From NCBI GenBank assembly GCA_945897185.1, contig CAMDFC010000008.1, forward strand, positions 1-56,437: DNA of 56,437 bases, read 5' to 3'. The position numbers and the translations under genes are program-made. Shown piece by piece: positions 25,185 through 34,835 of this stretch. Origin of the DNA: Chitinophaga pinensis (GTDB taxonomy: Bacteria; Bacteroidota; Bacteroidia; Chitinophagales; Chitinophagaceae). The notes under the pieces were generated by a model. That model had not been told where the DNA came from and searched no databases. It saw nothing but the letters and a program-made list of their open reading frames with translations. Position 1 is the first letter of the stretch, and every line of letters begins with the position of its first letter.

Positions 25185-26486
25185 TTACTGATTTGCAGTC
25201 AGCTTTTCGAAATCAATGATGTATTCTGAAATATATTGATGATTATCGGCTTCCATATATTTTATAAATAATCTTGCTTTTTTACCTAATCTCAAACAAG
25301 TTCGTCTCGCTTTGATATCTTCTTCTGTGTTCATGGGTTGCAAAGAAGGATACCAAAGCACATGTCCGGGTTTCTGTAATACCAACTGCGGCTTACTCCA
25401 TTGTTGAGAATGATCAGCTGCACCCAGGTCTTTGTTTTTATTGAAAGAAATATAAACCTTATCCCCTACCCATTTTTGCCCTTCTACTCTTCCCATCATC
25501 ATTACCCAGCAGTTCAAATATTCATTCCAGCTTACAGATGGTCCCCAATGAAAATTACCACCAGCTCTTGAAGCTGCACCTCCTTTGTCCTCTTTCCCAA
25601 TTTGCAAAGAAGCAATTGGCTTACCAATGCCATTGTATGCGGCTGCAAACGCTTTACCATCCCATCTTTGCGCTTTTCCTTGTGGATTATCCAAGTCTTT
25701 GATTTTCAGCCTGGCTACACTGATGCAATGACCACTTGCTTCAAAAACCGAATCATAGTTGTTTGCGTCATACACACCAGGATAACCATATTCGCCATAA
25801 AACAAATACAAATATTCTCCATTGGCTACAGCTGAAGGATCTCCAACACCACCTGCAAATGTGAGAGAATTGTTGTGCGGCTTCAGAATCATTCTGGGTT
25901 GAAGGTCTTCAATAAACAATCCTTTGTTTTCCCATGAATATCCGCCGTTGATGGATTTCATTACACCAATGCGACAAACAGCGGCAACAGATTGTGGACC
26001 TGTCAAACCTTCTGGCCAAAGCGTATCAATGTAACCCTCTCCTGTTTTTGGATCGTAAGGAAGCGTTTCAGGGTAGTTTTCGTTGTGGTAAATAGCGTAT
26101 AAAGTTTTACCGGTTTTATCTTCTTGCGACTGATAAACGGTTTCAAACCATACTGCACCATGTAAACCAGGTGTACCTGGAGGTGTATTGGGCGGCATTA
26201 TTGGATCCGTAAATTGATCATGTGGTGTTAAAAAAACTTCGTCGGCATTTTTTCCACTTGCAAACTCAAGCTCATTAGAATAACCCCAAACAGGGTCTTC
26301 TCCATACTTGCCTGGAAATACCCTGAAAGTATCACCAATCCAGACTTCTGCCATGTTGCAATCGACAAAAGATTTGAAAACAAATTTTTCAGAAGGAATG
26401 AGTTTAAAAGAAGGCGTAAAGTCTTTTTCTTTTTGTTGGCAAGCAAAAATGGCAACCAACATGATGAACCCTAATAATTTTTTCAT
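25185..26486 (-). CDS. Lipoprotein, probable five-bladed beta-propeller (glycosidase-like fold)
   Basis: A 433-residue protein from ATG at 26486; the frame could open at TTG 26495. A signal peptide with lipobox (IFAC, Cys17) suggests outer-membrane or periplasmic anchoring. The segments GVGDPSAVANGEYLYLFYGE and GNFHWGPSVSWNEYLNCWVMM resemble blades of GH43/DUF4185-like five-bladed propellers, in which Asp residues act near the centre. The catalytic set cannot be confirmed. It heads the run with subunit 3 and the GMC enzyme, so it may release or bind the sugar that the GMC enzyme oxidises. Confidence 0.7.
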   Translation of the reverse strand: MKKLLGFIMLVAIFACQQKEKDFTPSFKLIPSEKFVFKSFVDCNMAEVWIGDTFRVFPGKYGEDPVWGYSNELEFASGKNADEVFLTPHDQFTDPIMPPNTPPGTPGLHGAVWFETVYQSQEDKTGKTLYAIYHNENYPETLPYDPKTGEGYIDTLWPEGLTGPQSVAAVCRIGVMKSINGGYSWENKGLFIEDLQPRMILKPHNNSLTFAGGVGDPSAVANGEYLYLFYGEYGYPGVYDANNYDSVFEASGHCISVARLKIKDLDNPQGKAQRWDGKAFAAAYNGIGKPIASLQIGKEDKGGAASRAGGNFHWGPSVSWNEYLNCWVMMMGRVEGQKWVGDKVYISFNKNKDLGAADHSQQWSKPQLVLQKPGHVLWYPSLQPMNTEEDIKARRTCLRLGKKARLFIKYMEADNHQYISEYIIDFEKLTANQ

Positions 26487-26511
26487 ACAGTGCAATTTGG
26501 AAATATGAATT

Positions 26512-26543
26512 TAATAAAAAAGGGGCAAGAGTTTCTTGCCCCT
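26512..26543 (-). terminator. Terminator of the TolB-amidohydrolase gene
   Basis: AGGGGCAAGA (26521-26530) pairs perfectly with TCTTGCCCCT (26534-26543) around a 3-base loop. On the minus strand it is followed by TTTTTATTAA. It sits 20 bp after the amidohydrolase stop codon and separates that gene from the lipoprotein run. Confidence 0.9.
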
Positions 26544-26563
26544 CTATGCATTATTTGTTTAAT

Positions 26564-29500
26564 CTACTCTTTTACAGTAGTTGTCCTAGTTGGCGCAACA
26601 CGCTCCCATTCTGACCTGTTGAGCTTCTTTTGTGCTGGTGCAATTTCATCTCCATTTTCACCATTATACAAACGACCATTCTTCATTACATACTTGATGG
26701 TATTAGAATGCTTGATGTTGTCTAACGGATTTTTATCGAGGATAATCAAATCAGCCAATTTACCTGATTCAATTGATCCCAGATCTTTATCCAGACCTAA
26801 TGCTTCCGCACCCTGAATGGTAGCCACTTTCAAGGCATCGTGGTTTCTCATGCCACCACTCTGCATTGCCCATAATTCCCAATGGAAGCCCAGCCCTTGT
26901 AGCTGACCATGTGAACCAATACCTGCCAATCCTCCGTATTCAACAATCGACTTCATGCTTTGTGCATGTTTTTGGAACACATGCTCTTCTGGCATAAACC
27001 AAGTTGCTCTTCTTCTTGATTTACTTGCTAATTCGTCATAAGGAGTGAAAAACTGTAGTTTCTTATCATGATATGGATTTTCATTTTCGAAATAATAGTT
27101 TTCCGCCCATGGTCCGCCATAAGACACAAGTAATGTTGGTGTAACAGCCATCTTTGCATCGGCAGTCACTTTTGTTACATCCTTATATAATGGGAAGATT
27201 GGAATAGAATGTTCGTGTCCAGGATAACCATCCAATAAATTGGTCATGTTTAATTTGAAATCCAATCCACCTTCGGTAGTCGGCATCAATTTCTGATTCT
27301 TAGCCGCATTGATGATCCACTGACGTGTCTGACGATTTCCTGTCAAGTACATTTTAATGTATTGCGTATTGTAATACTTGCTGTACTGCTTCAAGATACT
27401 TTCTGCCTGTGCTGAATCTTTTACATTGTATGACCAATAGCCAACACCTGGACCAGTTGAGTAAACACGCGGACCTTCGATCATTCCTGCTTCCACCATA
27501 TCTGAATAAGTGAGTACATCTGTTGTAGCGGTCTGCGGATCACGTGTTGTTGTTACACCATAAGCCAAATTAGCAGCATAGATCCATACCTGGTTTTTGT
27601 GAATACCCCAACTTGGCCACATGTGTGAGTGAACATCTACAAAGCCTGGGACAATCGTTTTGCCAGAAACATCAATTACTTTCGCTCCTTTTGGAGCAGC
27701 AATAGATTTTGCAACCGTCTTAATTCTGTTGTTCACCACCAATACATCTCCTTTTGCAAAAACTTCATTGCCTTTCATGGTAATGATGCGAGCACCTCTC
27801 AACAAAATAACCGACTGAGGAATATCCTTTTTATAATACACCTTCACCCATGTTTCATCAGGTGTGTATTTTACATCCTCTTTTTTTGCCATCGCTTTTT
27901 TAGTAGAATCCGTTGCTGCATTCTTTGCAGTATCGGTAAGCGCTTTTAGGTCTGCCGTTTTCTTGGCCATCTTCAGACTATCCTCTAAAGCTTCTGCTTT
28001 GTTTAAATCATAGATAAAATGAGCAGCACCTAGACTATAGTGAATTTTATTTCCATCGGAAGACCATACCGGAAACTCCCCACCAATTTCTGTGAGCTTT
28101 TTAGAAGGAAACTCAGCACTACTGGCATCTGCGACAGAAATAGAAATCATTTTTCCTGTCGATGGAATTGTTACCGCATAAATATTGTTGTTCACTTTTG
28201 CAATGGCTTTTTCTCCTTTGGGTGAAAGCCATATTTCACTTGCCGGTGAAGGCGGATTATTTTCTCTTGCTTCATCATCACCTAGAGATTCAGGAATGAT
28301 ACAAGCATCCACTGCAGGTTTCCCTTTGTGCTGTGGGATTGAGCCATAGGTAGTAATGCCATTTATTTTAGCATGTGATTTTTGATCCGTACCATCCCAT
28401 TTGATTGAAATCAATGTACCTCTTGCATTTAAGTAGATGCGCTCATCGTTAACAGAAAAATGTGGAATGTATCTACCATTCGCTTTGTCAATTACTTTTT
28501 CTTCACCACCAGTAGATGAAATCCAACACAATAAATCTTCAGAATCATCATAGCCCGGATCAAATGCATCTCTGAACTTTTGATATGGTGCTCTAACATA
28601 TATGACCTTATCTCCTTTTAAAGTAAACTGCGGGGTTTGATACAATCCGTCTACTTGCGTCAATTTCTTTAATCCACTTCCATCAACATTTACAGCATAC
28701 AATGCCCCACCAGCAGCATTCCAAGTTGTGAAAACAATTTGTTTGCTATCCGGACTCCATATAGGTTGTGCTTCAGTGAAATCATTTGAAGTCAAGCGTT
28801 TTGGCGTGCCATTTGGATAATCCATTACATACACACGGTTCAACACGGTAAACACCAATTGTTTTTCATTTGGAGAAGGAACAGCATCACGAATTTGAGA
28901 GGCCATCACAGCAGATGTGTCTTTGATTGGGTATTTGAAGAGCACTTCTGGACCTAATTCTAACTTGCCATCTACTTGGTAGGCAATTTCAGTATAAGCA
29001 CCAGAGGTAATATCAATCTTATTGATCTTACCGCCAAATGAGGCCAACAAATGTTTGCTATCTGGTGTAAACGCCATTGCAGGAAGCACACCAGATACTG
29101 CGATAGACTCTTGATCATCACGTTGCACAGGATAAGCCAACCACTTTTCGTTGCCAGTTTTCAAATCACGTATCACCAATCCGGTTTTGTCTTCATAACG
29201 CGTACCATATACCAACCATTTTCCATCTTTGGACAATACTGGGGTAAACGCAGATCCATAGCGGGTTGTAAGGCTACTGGTGCGTGCAGTCTTTCTATCA
29301 TACACACCAATTTGGTATTGAGGCAATTGTGCATTGTAGTTCCATGAACCAGTTCTAAAAGAATAGTAGATGTGTTGTCCATCTGCGCTAATCGCAGGAT
29401 CGATGGTCTTTAAGGATACTGGCTCATCAATGAGTTGCGTCCCACTTCCGCCATCTTTGTGAATCATGTACAGTTTATTTACACGTCGGCCTTTGGCATA

Positions 29501-29947
29501 GACAATATAATTTCCATCGGGGGTCCAATCTGCGGAAGGAAAATTCTGGTTGGTCTCTTTTGTTAGTTGAACCGTATCTTTTTTCTCTGTATCGATGAAC
29601 CAAAGGTTTTCGGATCCGCTTTTGTCTGATACAAAGAGAATCTTCTTTCCATCCGGACTATACCTTGGATGTTGGTCGAATGCCAATCCACGCGTAATCT
29701 GTGTGGCCTTTCCACCTTCAGCAGACATGGTGTATAAATCACCCATCATGTCGAAGATGATGGTTTTACCATCCGGACTAATATCGACGGAGGTCCATGT
29801 ACCCTCTGTAGTGTTCAAATCAAACATCCTACTCGCCTTCAACGGCAGATTTTTGTAACGCGTAAATGCAGTGTCTTTTTGTGCAAAGGATTGTGAAGCT
29901 AAACTCAAACAACCCAATACGATCAAACCGATCTTTATTGATTTCAT
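26564..29947 (-). CDS. Exported amidohydrolase with N-terminal TolB-like propeller
   Basis: An 1127-residue protein with a Sec signal (residues 1-22, ending QSFAQ). Residues about 40-650 contain many TolB/WD40-like repeats (SPDGKTIIFDMMG, SPDGKKILFVSDKSG, SPDSKQIVFTTWN). A Lys/Ala-rich linker leads to an amidohydrolase domain (about 720-1110) with VDVHSH, the metal-binding HxH, and a C-terminal KLADLIILDKNPL. Such fusions are frequent in Bacteroidota and are thought to hydrolyse peptides or amides outside the cytoplasm; the substrate is unknown. A strong terminator follows. Confidence 0.92.
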   Translation of the reverse strand: MKSIKIGLIVLGCLSLASQSFAQKDTAFTRYKNLPLKASRMFDLNTTEGTWTSVDISPDGKTIIFDMMGDLYTMSAEGGKATQITRGLAFDQHPRYSPDGKKILFVSDKSGSENLWFIDTEKKDTVQLTKETNQNFPSADWTPDGNYIVYAKGRRVNKLYMIHKDGGSGTQLIDEPVSLKTIDPAISADGQHIYYSFRTGSWNYNAQLPQYQIGVYDRKTARTSSLTTRYGSAFTPVLSKDGKWLVYGTRYEDKTGLVIRDLKTGNEKWLAYPVQRDDQESIAVSGVLPAMAFTPDSKHLLASFGGKINKIDITSGAYTEIAYQVDGKLELGPEVLFKYPIKDTSAVMASQIRDAVPSPNEKQLVFTVLNRVYVMDYPNGTPKRLTSNDFTEAQPIWSPDSKQIVFTTWNAAGGALYAVNVDGSGLKKLTQVDGLYQTPQFTLKGDKVIYVRAPYQKFRDAFDPGYDDSEDLLCWISSTGGEEKVIDKANGRYIPHFSVNDERIYLNARGTLISIKWDGTDQKSHAKINGITTYGSIPQHKGKPAVDACIIPESLGDDEARENNPPSPASEIWLSPKGEKAIAKVNNNIYAVTIPSTGKMISISVADASSAEFPSKKLTEIGGEFPVWSSDGNKIHYSLGAAHFIYDLNKAEALEDSLKMAKKTADLKALTDTAKNAATDSTKKAMAKKEDVKYTPDETWVKVYYKKDIPQSVILLRGARIITMKGNEVFAKGDVLVVNNRIKTVAKSIAAPKGAKVIDVSGKTIVPGFVDVHSHMWPSWGIHKNQVWIYAANLAYGVTTTRDPQTATTDVLTYSDMVEAGMIEGPRVYSTGPGVGYWSYNVKDSAQAESILKQYSKYYNTQYIKMYLTGNRQTRQWIINAAKNQKLMPTTEGGLDFKLNMTNLLDGYPGHEHSIPIFPLYKDVTKVTADAKMAVTPTLLVSYGGPWAENYYFENENPYHDKKLQFFTPYDELASKSRRRATWFMPEEHVFQKHAQSMKSIVEYGGLAGIGSHGQLQGLGFHWELWAMQSGGMRNHDALKVATIQGAEALGLDKDLGSIESGKLADLIILDKNPLDNIKHSNTIKYVMKNGRLYNGENGDEIAPAQKKLNRSEWERVAPTRTTTVKE

Positions 29948-30095
29948 AAACAGTTTTTTGGTAGGTCTAAAATAGTGAATTTAAAATCTGCGGGAAAGAA
30001 TATTGATAAACGGCGCTTACTGTTCTGTCTAAACTTATACTAAAGCACACTGCATCCCTGATAATTAATTAAATTACAGTATTAAACGATTAGCT

Positions 30096-32657
30096 ATGCG
30101 ATTTTTAACCTTCCTCTTTGTTTTCTCTTCTTTATTCGCCTTTTCTCAAAAGAAAATGGATTTATCAACCAACGACCTCCAAATTGATTGGAAACTGATT
30201 ACAAATAATTTCAATGGAAAGGACCAGTATCAGTTTTCATTCACGCTGACCAACACCAGCAAAAAATCGATACTTCCTCCAAGTGGCTGGACCATCTACT
30301 ACAATGCCAACAGGGAAATAGCAGATAGCAACTTAAAAGGTTCGTTGAAATCTTTCAGAATCCATGGCGATCTTTTTTACTTGAAACCTTCAGTTGGATT
30401 CAAAGGATTAAAATCAGGTGAAAGCATCACCGTAGATGGAATAGGTGATGCTTGGGCATTTAATATCTCTGACGCCCCTTCGGGATATTATTTGGTGTGG
30501 GATAATGAACCAAATAAAACGTATGCCATAAAAAAGACTACTGCAACCCCTCCTGCAGATATCAATAAATTCAAGCGATCACCCAACCAGGTGAATGACC
30601 AGGTAACTCCTGAAATGGTTTTTGAGCAAAATGCCAATATCAAAGATATCTCCACACAATCTTTACCCAAAGTATTTCCTACGCCAGTCGCTTATCAAGA
30701 AAAAGAAGGGACCAACACCATTTCTTCCGCAACTGTTATTGTATTTGATTATATTTTTTCAAAAGAGGCTGATTACCTCAAAGAAGAATTGGCATCATTT
30801 ACAACCGCAACGTTTTCAAATGATCCAAATCCCATTAATACTATTCAGTTATCGGTAGACAATACGCTACCAGAGGAAGGTTATACTTTGAGTATAACAA
30901 AAAATAAAATTAAGATTAGCGCCTCAAAGGCTGTCGGCATTTTCTATGCCATTCAATCCCTCAAAAGCCTGTTGCCGCTGGATGCCTGGAAAGCAAAGCA
31001 AGTAACACTTACTGTTCCATGTGTAGAAATAACTGACAACCCAAGATTTGGGTACAGAGGTTTACATATAGATGTTGCCAGAAATTTTCAAACCAAAGAA
31101 GAGGTAAAAAGAGTGTTGAACTGGATGGCCATGTACAAGCTGAATAAACTTCATTTCCATTTTAGTGAAGATGATGCGTGGAGAATAGAGATACAAGCAC
31201 TTCCAGAGCTGACGACTGTTGGTGTAAAACGAGGACATACCCTCGATAGCAAAGAAAACATGCCTGCATCTTATGGTTCTGGTGGCGACATCAATAATAT
31301 TCAAAGTAGTTTTTATACACGCAATGACTATATCGACATACTCAAACATGCAAAGTCGAAATTCATTGATGTTATTCCAGAAATAGAAACACCCGGACAT
31401 GCACGTGCTGCAATCAAAGCGATGGACGCGCGTTATGCTCGATTGATGAAGGAAGGCAAACCAGAAGAAGCAAGGCAGTATTTACTATCTGACCCTGATG
31501 ATAAATCGGTTTACTTATCAGCACAAAATTTTCGCGATAATGTAATGTGTGTTGCGCAGCCGGGCGTTTATAATTTTGTCGCAACAGCAATTGATGCATT
31601 TGTAAGCATGCATCAGGAAGCAGGCATGCCTCTTAAGACAATCCACGTAGGTGGAGATGAAGTACCGCAAGGTGTCTGGGAGAAATCACCCATTGCCCAA
31701 AATTTACTCAGCCAATTACCCAAAGACAAATACAGACAGACAAGCGATTTGTGGGTGTACTATTGGGAAAAAGTAAATGCTATTTTAAAAGAGCGTAATC
31801 TTTATCTATCTGGATGGGAAGAAATTGGCATGCGTGAATCCAAAGTGGATGGCAACAAAGTGATGATGGTGAACCCAGAATTCGCTAATAATAATTTTCA
31901 TACCTATGTATGGAATACAGTTGTGGGATGGGGTGCAGAAGATTTACCTTATCGATTAGCTAACGGAGGATATAAGGTGATACTTTGTCCGGTTTCTAAT
32001 TTGTATTTTGATCTTTCTTATCAAAAGGACTTCAACGAAGTTGGTTATTACTGGGGTGGATTTGTAGATATTGATAAAGCATTTTACTTCATCCCATATG
32101 ACTATCTAAAAAATACCAAAGTCGATCGTTTTGGTGTGCCTATCGATCCTGCGATTTTACAAGACAAGGACAAGCTCACCGATTATGGCAAAACAAATAT
32201 TGTCGGTTTACAAGGCGAGCTCTGGAGTGAAAACATAAGAACTGCAGACGATTTGGAATACCTGGCATTCCCAAAGATGCTTGGACTAGCAGAACGGGCA
32301 TGGTCGGCTGACCCAGAATGGGCCACTTCAAAAGATGCATCATTATCAGCATCACTTTATCAGCAAGCATGGAGCAGTTTTGTCAATGTAGTGGGTAAAC
32401 GTGAGTTGACTAAACTCAACTATTACCAAGGTGGAGCTAACTTTAGAATTCCTACCGTAGGTGCCAAACAATTGAATGGCGTTGTACATGCGAATATTCA
32501 ATTACCAGGCTTAACCATTCGCTATACAAGTGATGGAACAGCACCCTCTTTAAACAGCAAACAGTATATGCAACCCATTGCAGATAAAGGAGTGATCAAG
32601 CTTAGGGCCTTCGATAATAAGGGAAGAGGTGGAAGAACGGTTGAAATAACCAATTAG
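30096..32657 (+). CDS. Beta-N-acetylhexosaminidase, GH20
   Basis: An 853-residue exported enzyme (signal peptide residues 1-17, ending FAFSQ). The N-terminal region (about 20-150) is a chitobiase-like carbohydrate-binding domain, then a GH20b domain and the catalytic barrel, with the Asp-Glu pair D521-E522 in HVGGDEVPQGVW. The C-terminal part (RYTSDGTAPSLNSKQY) is a chitobiase C-terminal-type domain. It removes terminal GlcNAc or GalNAc from chitooligosaccharides, glycans or peptidoglycan fragments. Its stop shares 4 bp (TTAG) with the convergent ParE gene. Confidence 0.95.
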   Translation: MRFLTFLFVFSSLFAFSQKKMDLSTNDLQIDWKLITNNFNGKDQYQFSFTLTNTSKKSILPPSGWTIYYNANREIADSNLKGSLKSFRIHGDLFYLKPSVGFKGLKSGESITVDGIGDAWAFNISDAPSGYYLVWDNEPNKTYAIKKTTATPPADINKFKRSPNQVNDQVTPEMVFEQNANIKDISTQSLPKVFPTPVAYQEKEGTNTISSATVIVFDYIFSKEADYLKEELASFTTATFSNDPNPINTIQLSVDNTLPEEGYTLSITKNKIKISASKAVGIFYAIQSLKSLLPLDAWKAKQVTLTVPCVEITDNPRFGYRGLHIDVARNFQTKEEVKRVLNWMAMYKLNKLHFHFSEDDAWRIEIQALPELTTVGVKRGHTLDSKENMPASYGSGGDINNIQSSFYTRNDYIDILKHAKSKFIDVIPEIETPGHARAAIKAMDARYARLMKEGKPEEARQYLLSDPDDKSVYLSAQNFRDNVMCVAQPGVYNFVATAIDAFVSMHQEAGMPLKTIHVGGDEVPQGVWEKSPIAQNLLSQLPKDKYRQTSDLWVYYWEKVNAILKERNLYLSGWEEIGMRESKVDGNKVMMVNPEFANNNFHTYVWNTVVGWGAEDLPYRLANGGYKVILCPVSNLYFDLSYQKDFNEVGYYWGGFVDIDKAFYFIPYDYLKNTKVDRFGVPIDPAILQDKDKLTDYGKTNIVGLQGELWSENIRTADDLEYLAFPKMLGLAERAWSADPEWATSKDASLSASLYQQAWSSFVNVVGKRELTKLNYYQGGANFRIPTVGAKQLNGVVHANIQLPGLTIRYTSDGTAPSLNSKQYMQPIADKGVIKLRAFDNKGRGGRTVEITN

Positions 32658-32956
32658 GATGGATTGAACTGCTGGAGGAGATCCATTCGCTCATGAAGAA
32701 TTCTGATGACTTCAAGTTTATCTGATTTGATTCTATAAAAGATCAAATGTGATTTTACTTTCGAAGCAAAGTAGCCAATCCTCACATGTCCATAATTAAT
32801 TCCGGCATACGGATGAATGCAAATAGCTTGAATTTCATTCATGATTAACTGACTATAACGGTCGGCTTGTCGCTCCAACCACCTTTCTTTGGTAAATAGC
32901 CAGATGGATTCCAGGTCTTTGGTTGCTGCTTGAGAGATCCTCCACTCCAGACTCAT
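32654..32956 (-). CDS. parE: ParE/RelE-family toxin
   Basis: A 100-residue toxin of the RelE/ParE superfamily: RISQAATKDLESIWLFTKERWLERQADRY near the start (first helices), GHVRIGYFASKVKSHLIFYRI in the centre and the last strand LEVIRILHERMDL, where His-Glu-Arg-Met-Asp is the usual ParE ending. ParE proteins inhibit gyrase, RelE proteins cut mRNA; this sequence is closer to ParE. It overlaps the antitoxin gene by 4 bp (ATGA type), which ensures antitoxin is made first. Confidence 0.92.
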   Translation of the reverse strand: MSLEWRISQAATKDLESIWLFTKERWLERQADRYSQLIMNEIQAICIHPYAGINYGHVRIGYFASKVKSHLIFYRIKSDKLEVIRILHERMDLLQQFNPS

Positions 32957-33195
32957 GCTTCTTTTTGCTTGAGTTTTTTAAAAAAAGCTTTGGCATCAAA
33001 ATCATCAATCATCCCGCTTTTCTCGCCAATGGCCAATGCCTTATTCAACTCTTTTTTCTTGAGCTCTTCAGCTTCCATCAACCTGAGTGCATTGCGTAAC
33101 ACTTCACTCGCAGAACTATATCGACCCGATGCAATCTGCTCCTCAATGAATTGCTCAAAATGATTGCCCAGCAACATAGAGGTGTTTTTTGCCAT
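32953..33195 (-). CDS. parD: ParD-family antitoxin
   Basis: An 80-residue antitoxin from the ATG at 33195 (an ATG five codons upstream at 33210 is also in frame). The N-terminal ribbon-helix-helix part MAKNTSMLLGNHFEQFIEEQ and GRYSSASEVLRNALRLME is typical of ParD; the charged C-terminal tail (LNKALAIGEKSGMIDDFD) wraps the toxin. It binds its own promoter, and a perfect dyad lies 20 bp upstream of the start. The pair is chromosomal with no mobile-element signs around it. Confidence 0.93.
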   Translation of the reverse strand: MAKNTSMLLGNHFEQFIEEQIASGRYSSASEVLRNALRLMEAEELKKKELNKALAIGEKSGMIDDFDAKAFFKKLKQKEA

Positions 33196-33214
33196 ACTTG
33201 TTCTTTCCATAAAT

Positions 33215-33231
33215 ATACCAAGTTTTGGTAT
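33215..33231 (-). promoter_or_regulatory. Probable ParD operator
   Basis: ATACCAA (33215-33221) and TTGGTAT (33225-33231) form a perfect 7-bp dyad with a 3-bp spacer, ending 20 bp upstream of the antitoxin ATG. The place is right for ribbon-helix-helix autoregulation. Confidence 0.5.
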
Positions 33232-33392
33232 TTAATCAACGGATAGGTATACAATTAATCCTCAATCTCTTTTCAAAATCGAGGAAAAAATCGCTACATA
33301 TTGTTTTTCCCTCCAAGAGAAGTCTTTCTCTGCGCATGAATGAACAAATAAAGTTTCAGAATAGACAATCAAAAAAGCAATTTCATTTCAAT

Positions 33393-33400
33393 TAACTTTG
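33393..33400 (+). promoter_or_regulatory. -7 box for the tyrosinase gene
   Basis: TAACTTTG is a full match to the TAnnTTTG element, giving a leader of about 55 nt before the ATG at 33462. No TTG is present at the usual -33 distance, so the call rests on the -7 box alone. Confidence 0.4.
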
Positions 33401-33461
33401 TAAATATTGCAATCCGAAAAAAGGATTGAATGATTAATCAATTTTATTCAGCCTTGAGAAT

Positions 33462-34595
33462 ATGAAACATATACTTTACTTTGCATTGATATTTTTTTGC
33501 GGTATTCTTACTTTTACCAGTTGTGAAAAATCTAAAGTAGATGAAAACAATTTGAGGATTCGTAAAAGTGTTACTGTGCTATCTGCACAAGAAAAAGCAG
33601 ATTTTGTGAATGCCATTCTAAAGTTAAAAAGCACCCCGTCTCCTTACGATAACAAGTATAACTATTACGATCAGTTTGTACGTTGGCATTATCTGGCATT
33701 TTTTTGTCAGAATGGATCAGGACAAATGCAAAACAATACAATGTATCCCGCCCATATGGGTTCGGCATTTTTACCATGGCACAGAGTTTACTTAGATTTA
33801 TTTGAAAAAGCGCTCAGCGATGTGAGTGGAAAGACAATTACAGTTCCTTACTGGGATTGGACTGACCCAGCAAGTGAAAGAGTTGTGTTTGCAGATGATT
33901 TCATGGGAGGAACAGGAGATCCAGCGCAAGGATATGCAGTTACAACTGGACCATTTAAAAAGGGAGCTTTCGAAGTAAAGATTTCTGATGAACTTGATAT
34001 TGATTCCATATTCATCAACGTGGATACCGACCCTAATCCTGTCCCTTATCTAACCAGAAACATAAGTTTCAGTAAAGGAAATAAAATATATCTCCCCACA
34101 GAATCTGAAATCTTGAATACGTTAGGAATAACTGTTTATGACAGTGCACCTTGGGATAGTTCTGTAGATACTGTAAAGAGTTTTAGAAATTCACTGGAAG
34201 GCTGGAGAGGTACAGCAGGCAATAAATGTGGAGATAATGACCAAATGGATGTCATCGATTTGCCAACCAGAAGAAGCACACAACACAACATTATTCATGT
34301 GTATGTTGGGGGAATTTTTCCTGGCGCAGATGGTAAGTTTCACTTGGGTAGCATGACACAAAATACTTCTCCCAACGATCCTGTTTTCTGGATTCATCAT
34401 TCGAATATTGATAGAATGTGGAGTTCATGGATGCAAAGACATGGACAAGTATATTTACCAAAGAGTGGTGGCCCAATGGGAACCAACCTCAATGACGTAA
34501 TGCAGCCATTTTCATTTAGAAATGATGGCATCAATAAACCTTCAGCTGTTTTAAATGCAGCAGCCTTGGGATTCAAATACGATGCATTAAAATAA
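33462..34595 (+). CDS. Tyrosinase-family copper oxidase, lipoprotein
   Basis: A 377-residue protein with a lipoprotein signal (FTSC, Cys21). The type-3 copper ligands are visible: CuA His76 (RWHYLAFF), His98 (AHMG) and His107 (LPWHRVY), then CuB His275 and His279 (QHNIIHVYVGG) and His312/His313 (DPVFWIHHSNIDRMW). Tyrosinases hydroxylate monophenols and oxidise diphenols to quinones with O2. Export plus lipid anchoring puts activity in the periplasm or on the cell surface. No caddie protein or melanin operon is seen; the substrate is unknown. Confidence 0.92.
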   Translation: MKHILYFALIFFCGILTFTSCEKSKVDENNLRIRKSVTVLSAQEKADFVNAILKLKSTPSPYDNKYNYYDQFVRWHYLAFFCQNGSGQMQNNTMYPAHMGSAFLPWHRVYLDLFEKALSDVSGKTITVPYWDWTDPASERVVFADDFMGGTGDPAQGYAVTTGPFKKGAFEVKISDELDIDSIFINVDTDPNPVPYLTRNISFSKGNKIYLPTESEILNTLGITVYDSAPWDSSVDTVKSFRNSLEGWRGTAGNKCGDNDQMDVIDLPTRRSTQHNIIHVYVGGIFPGADGKFHLGSMTQNTSPNDPVFWIHHSNIDRMWSSWMQRHGQVYLPKSGGPMGTNLNDVMQPFSFRNDGINKPSAVLNAAALGFKYDALK

Positions 34596-34790
34596 CAGTA
34601 GCGCAATAATGTATGGAGGCAAAGATGCTGGATATATGATTTTGAAGATTTGGATCAGCAAAATGAGCGCATGTCCAACTACCCGTATCCTTGTATTCAA
34701 CTTCTGAGCACGTGCGGACAATTAAAGTTTCTTTATAAAAGTTACTAGCAGGATCTAGTCAAATGAATTAACTTTACTTCTGCAACAGTC

Positions 34791-34806
34791 AATACCAATT
34801 GGTATT
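34791..34806. promoter_or_regulatory. 16-bp perfect palindrome upstream of the FISUMP gene
   Basis: AATACCAATTGGTATT is a perfect palindrome ending 29 bp before the ATG at 34836, a position fitting an operator. The rest of the 240-bp gap from 34596 holds no gene I can support. Confidence 0.35.
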
Positions 34807-34835
34807 ATTACAACTAACCCTGTTAACAGCTACCC

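Noticed and set aside
32654-33231. Toxin-antitoxin pair as evidence of a mobile island
   Set aside because: No integrase, transposase, tRNA gene or shift in base composition is seen on either side.
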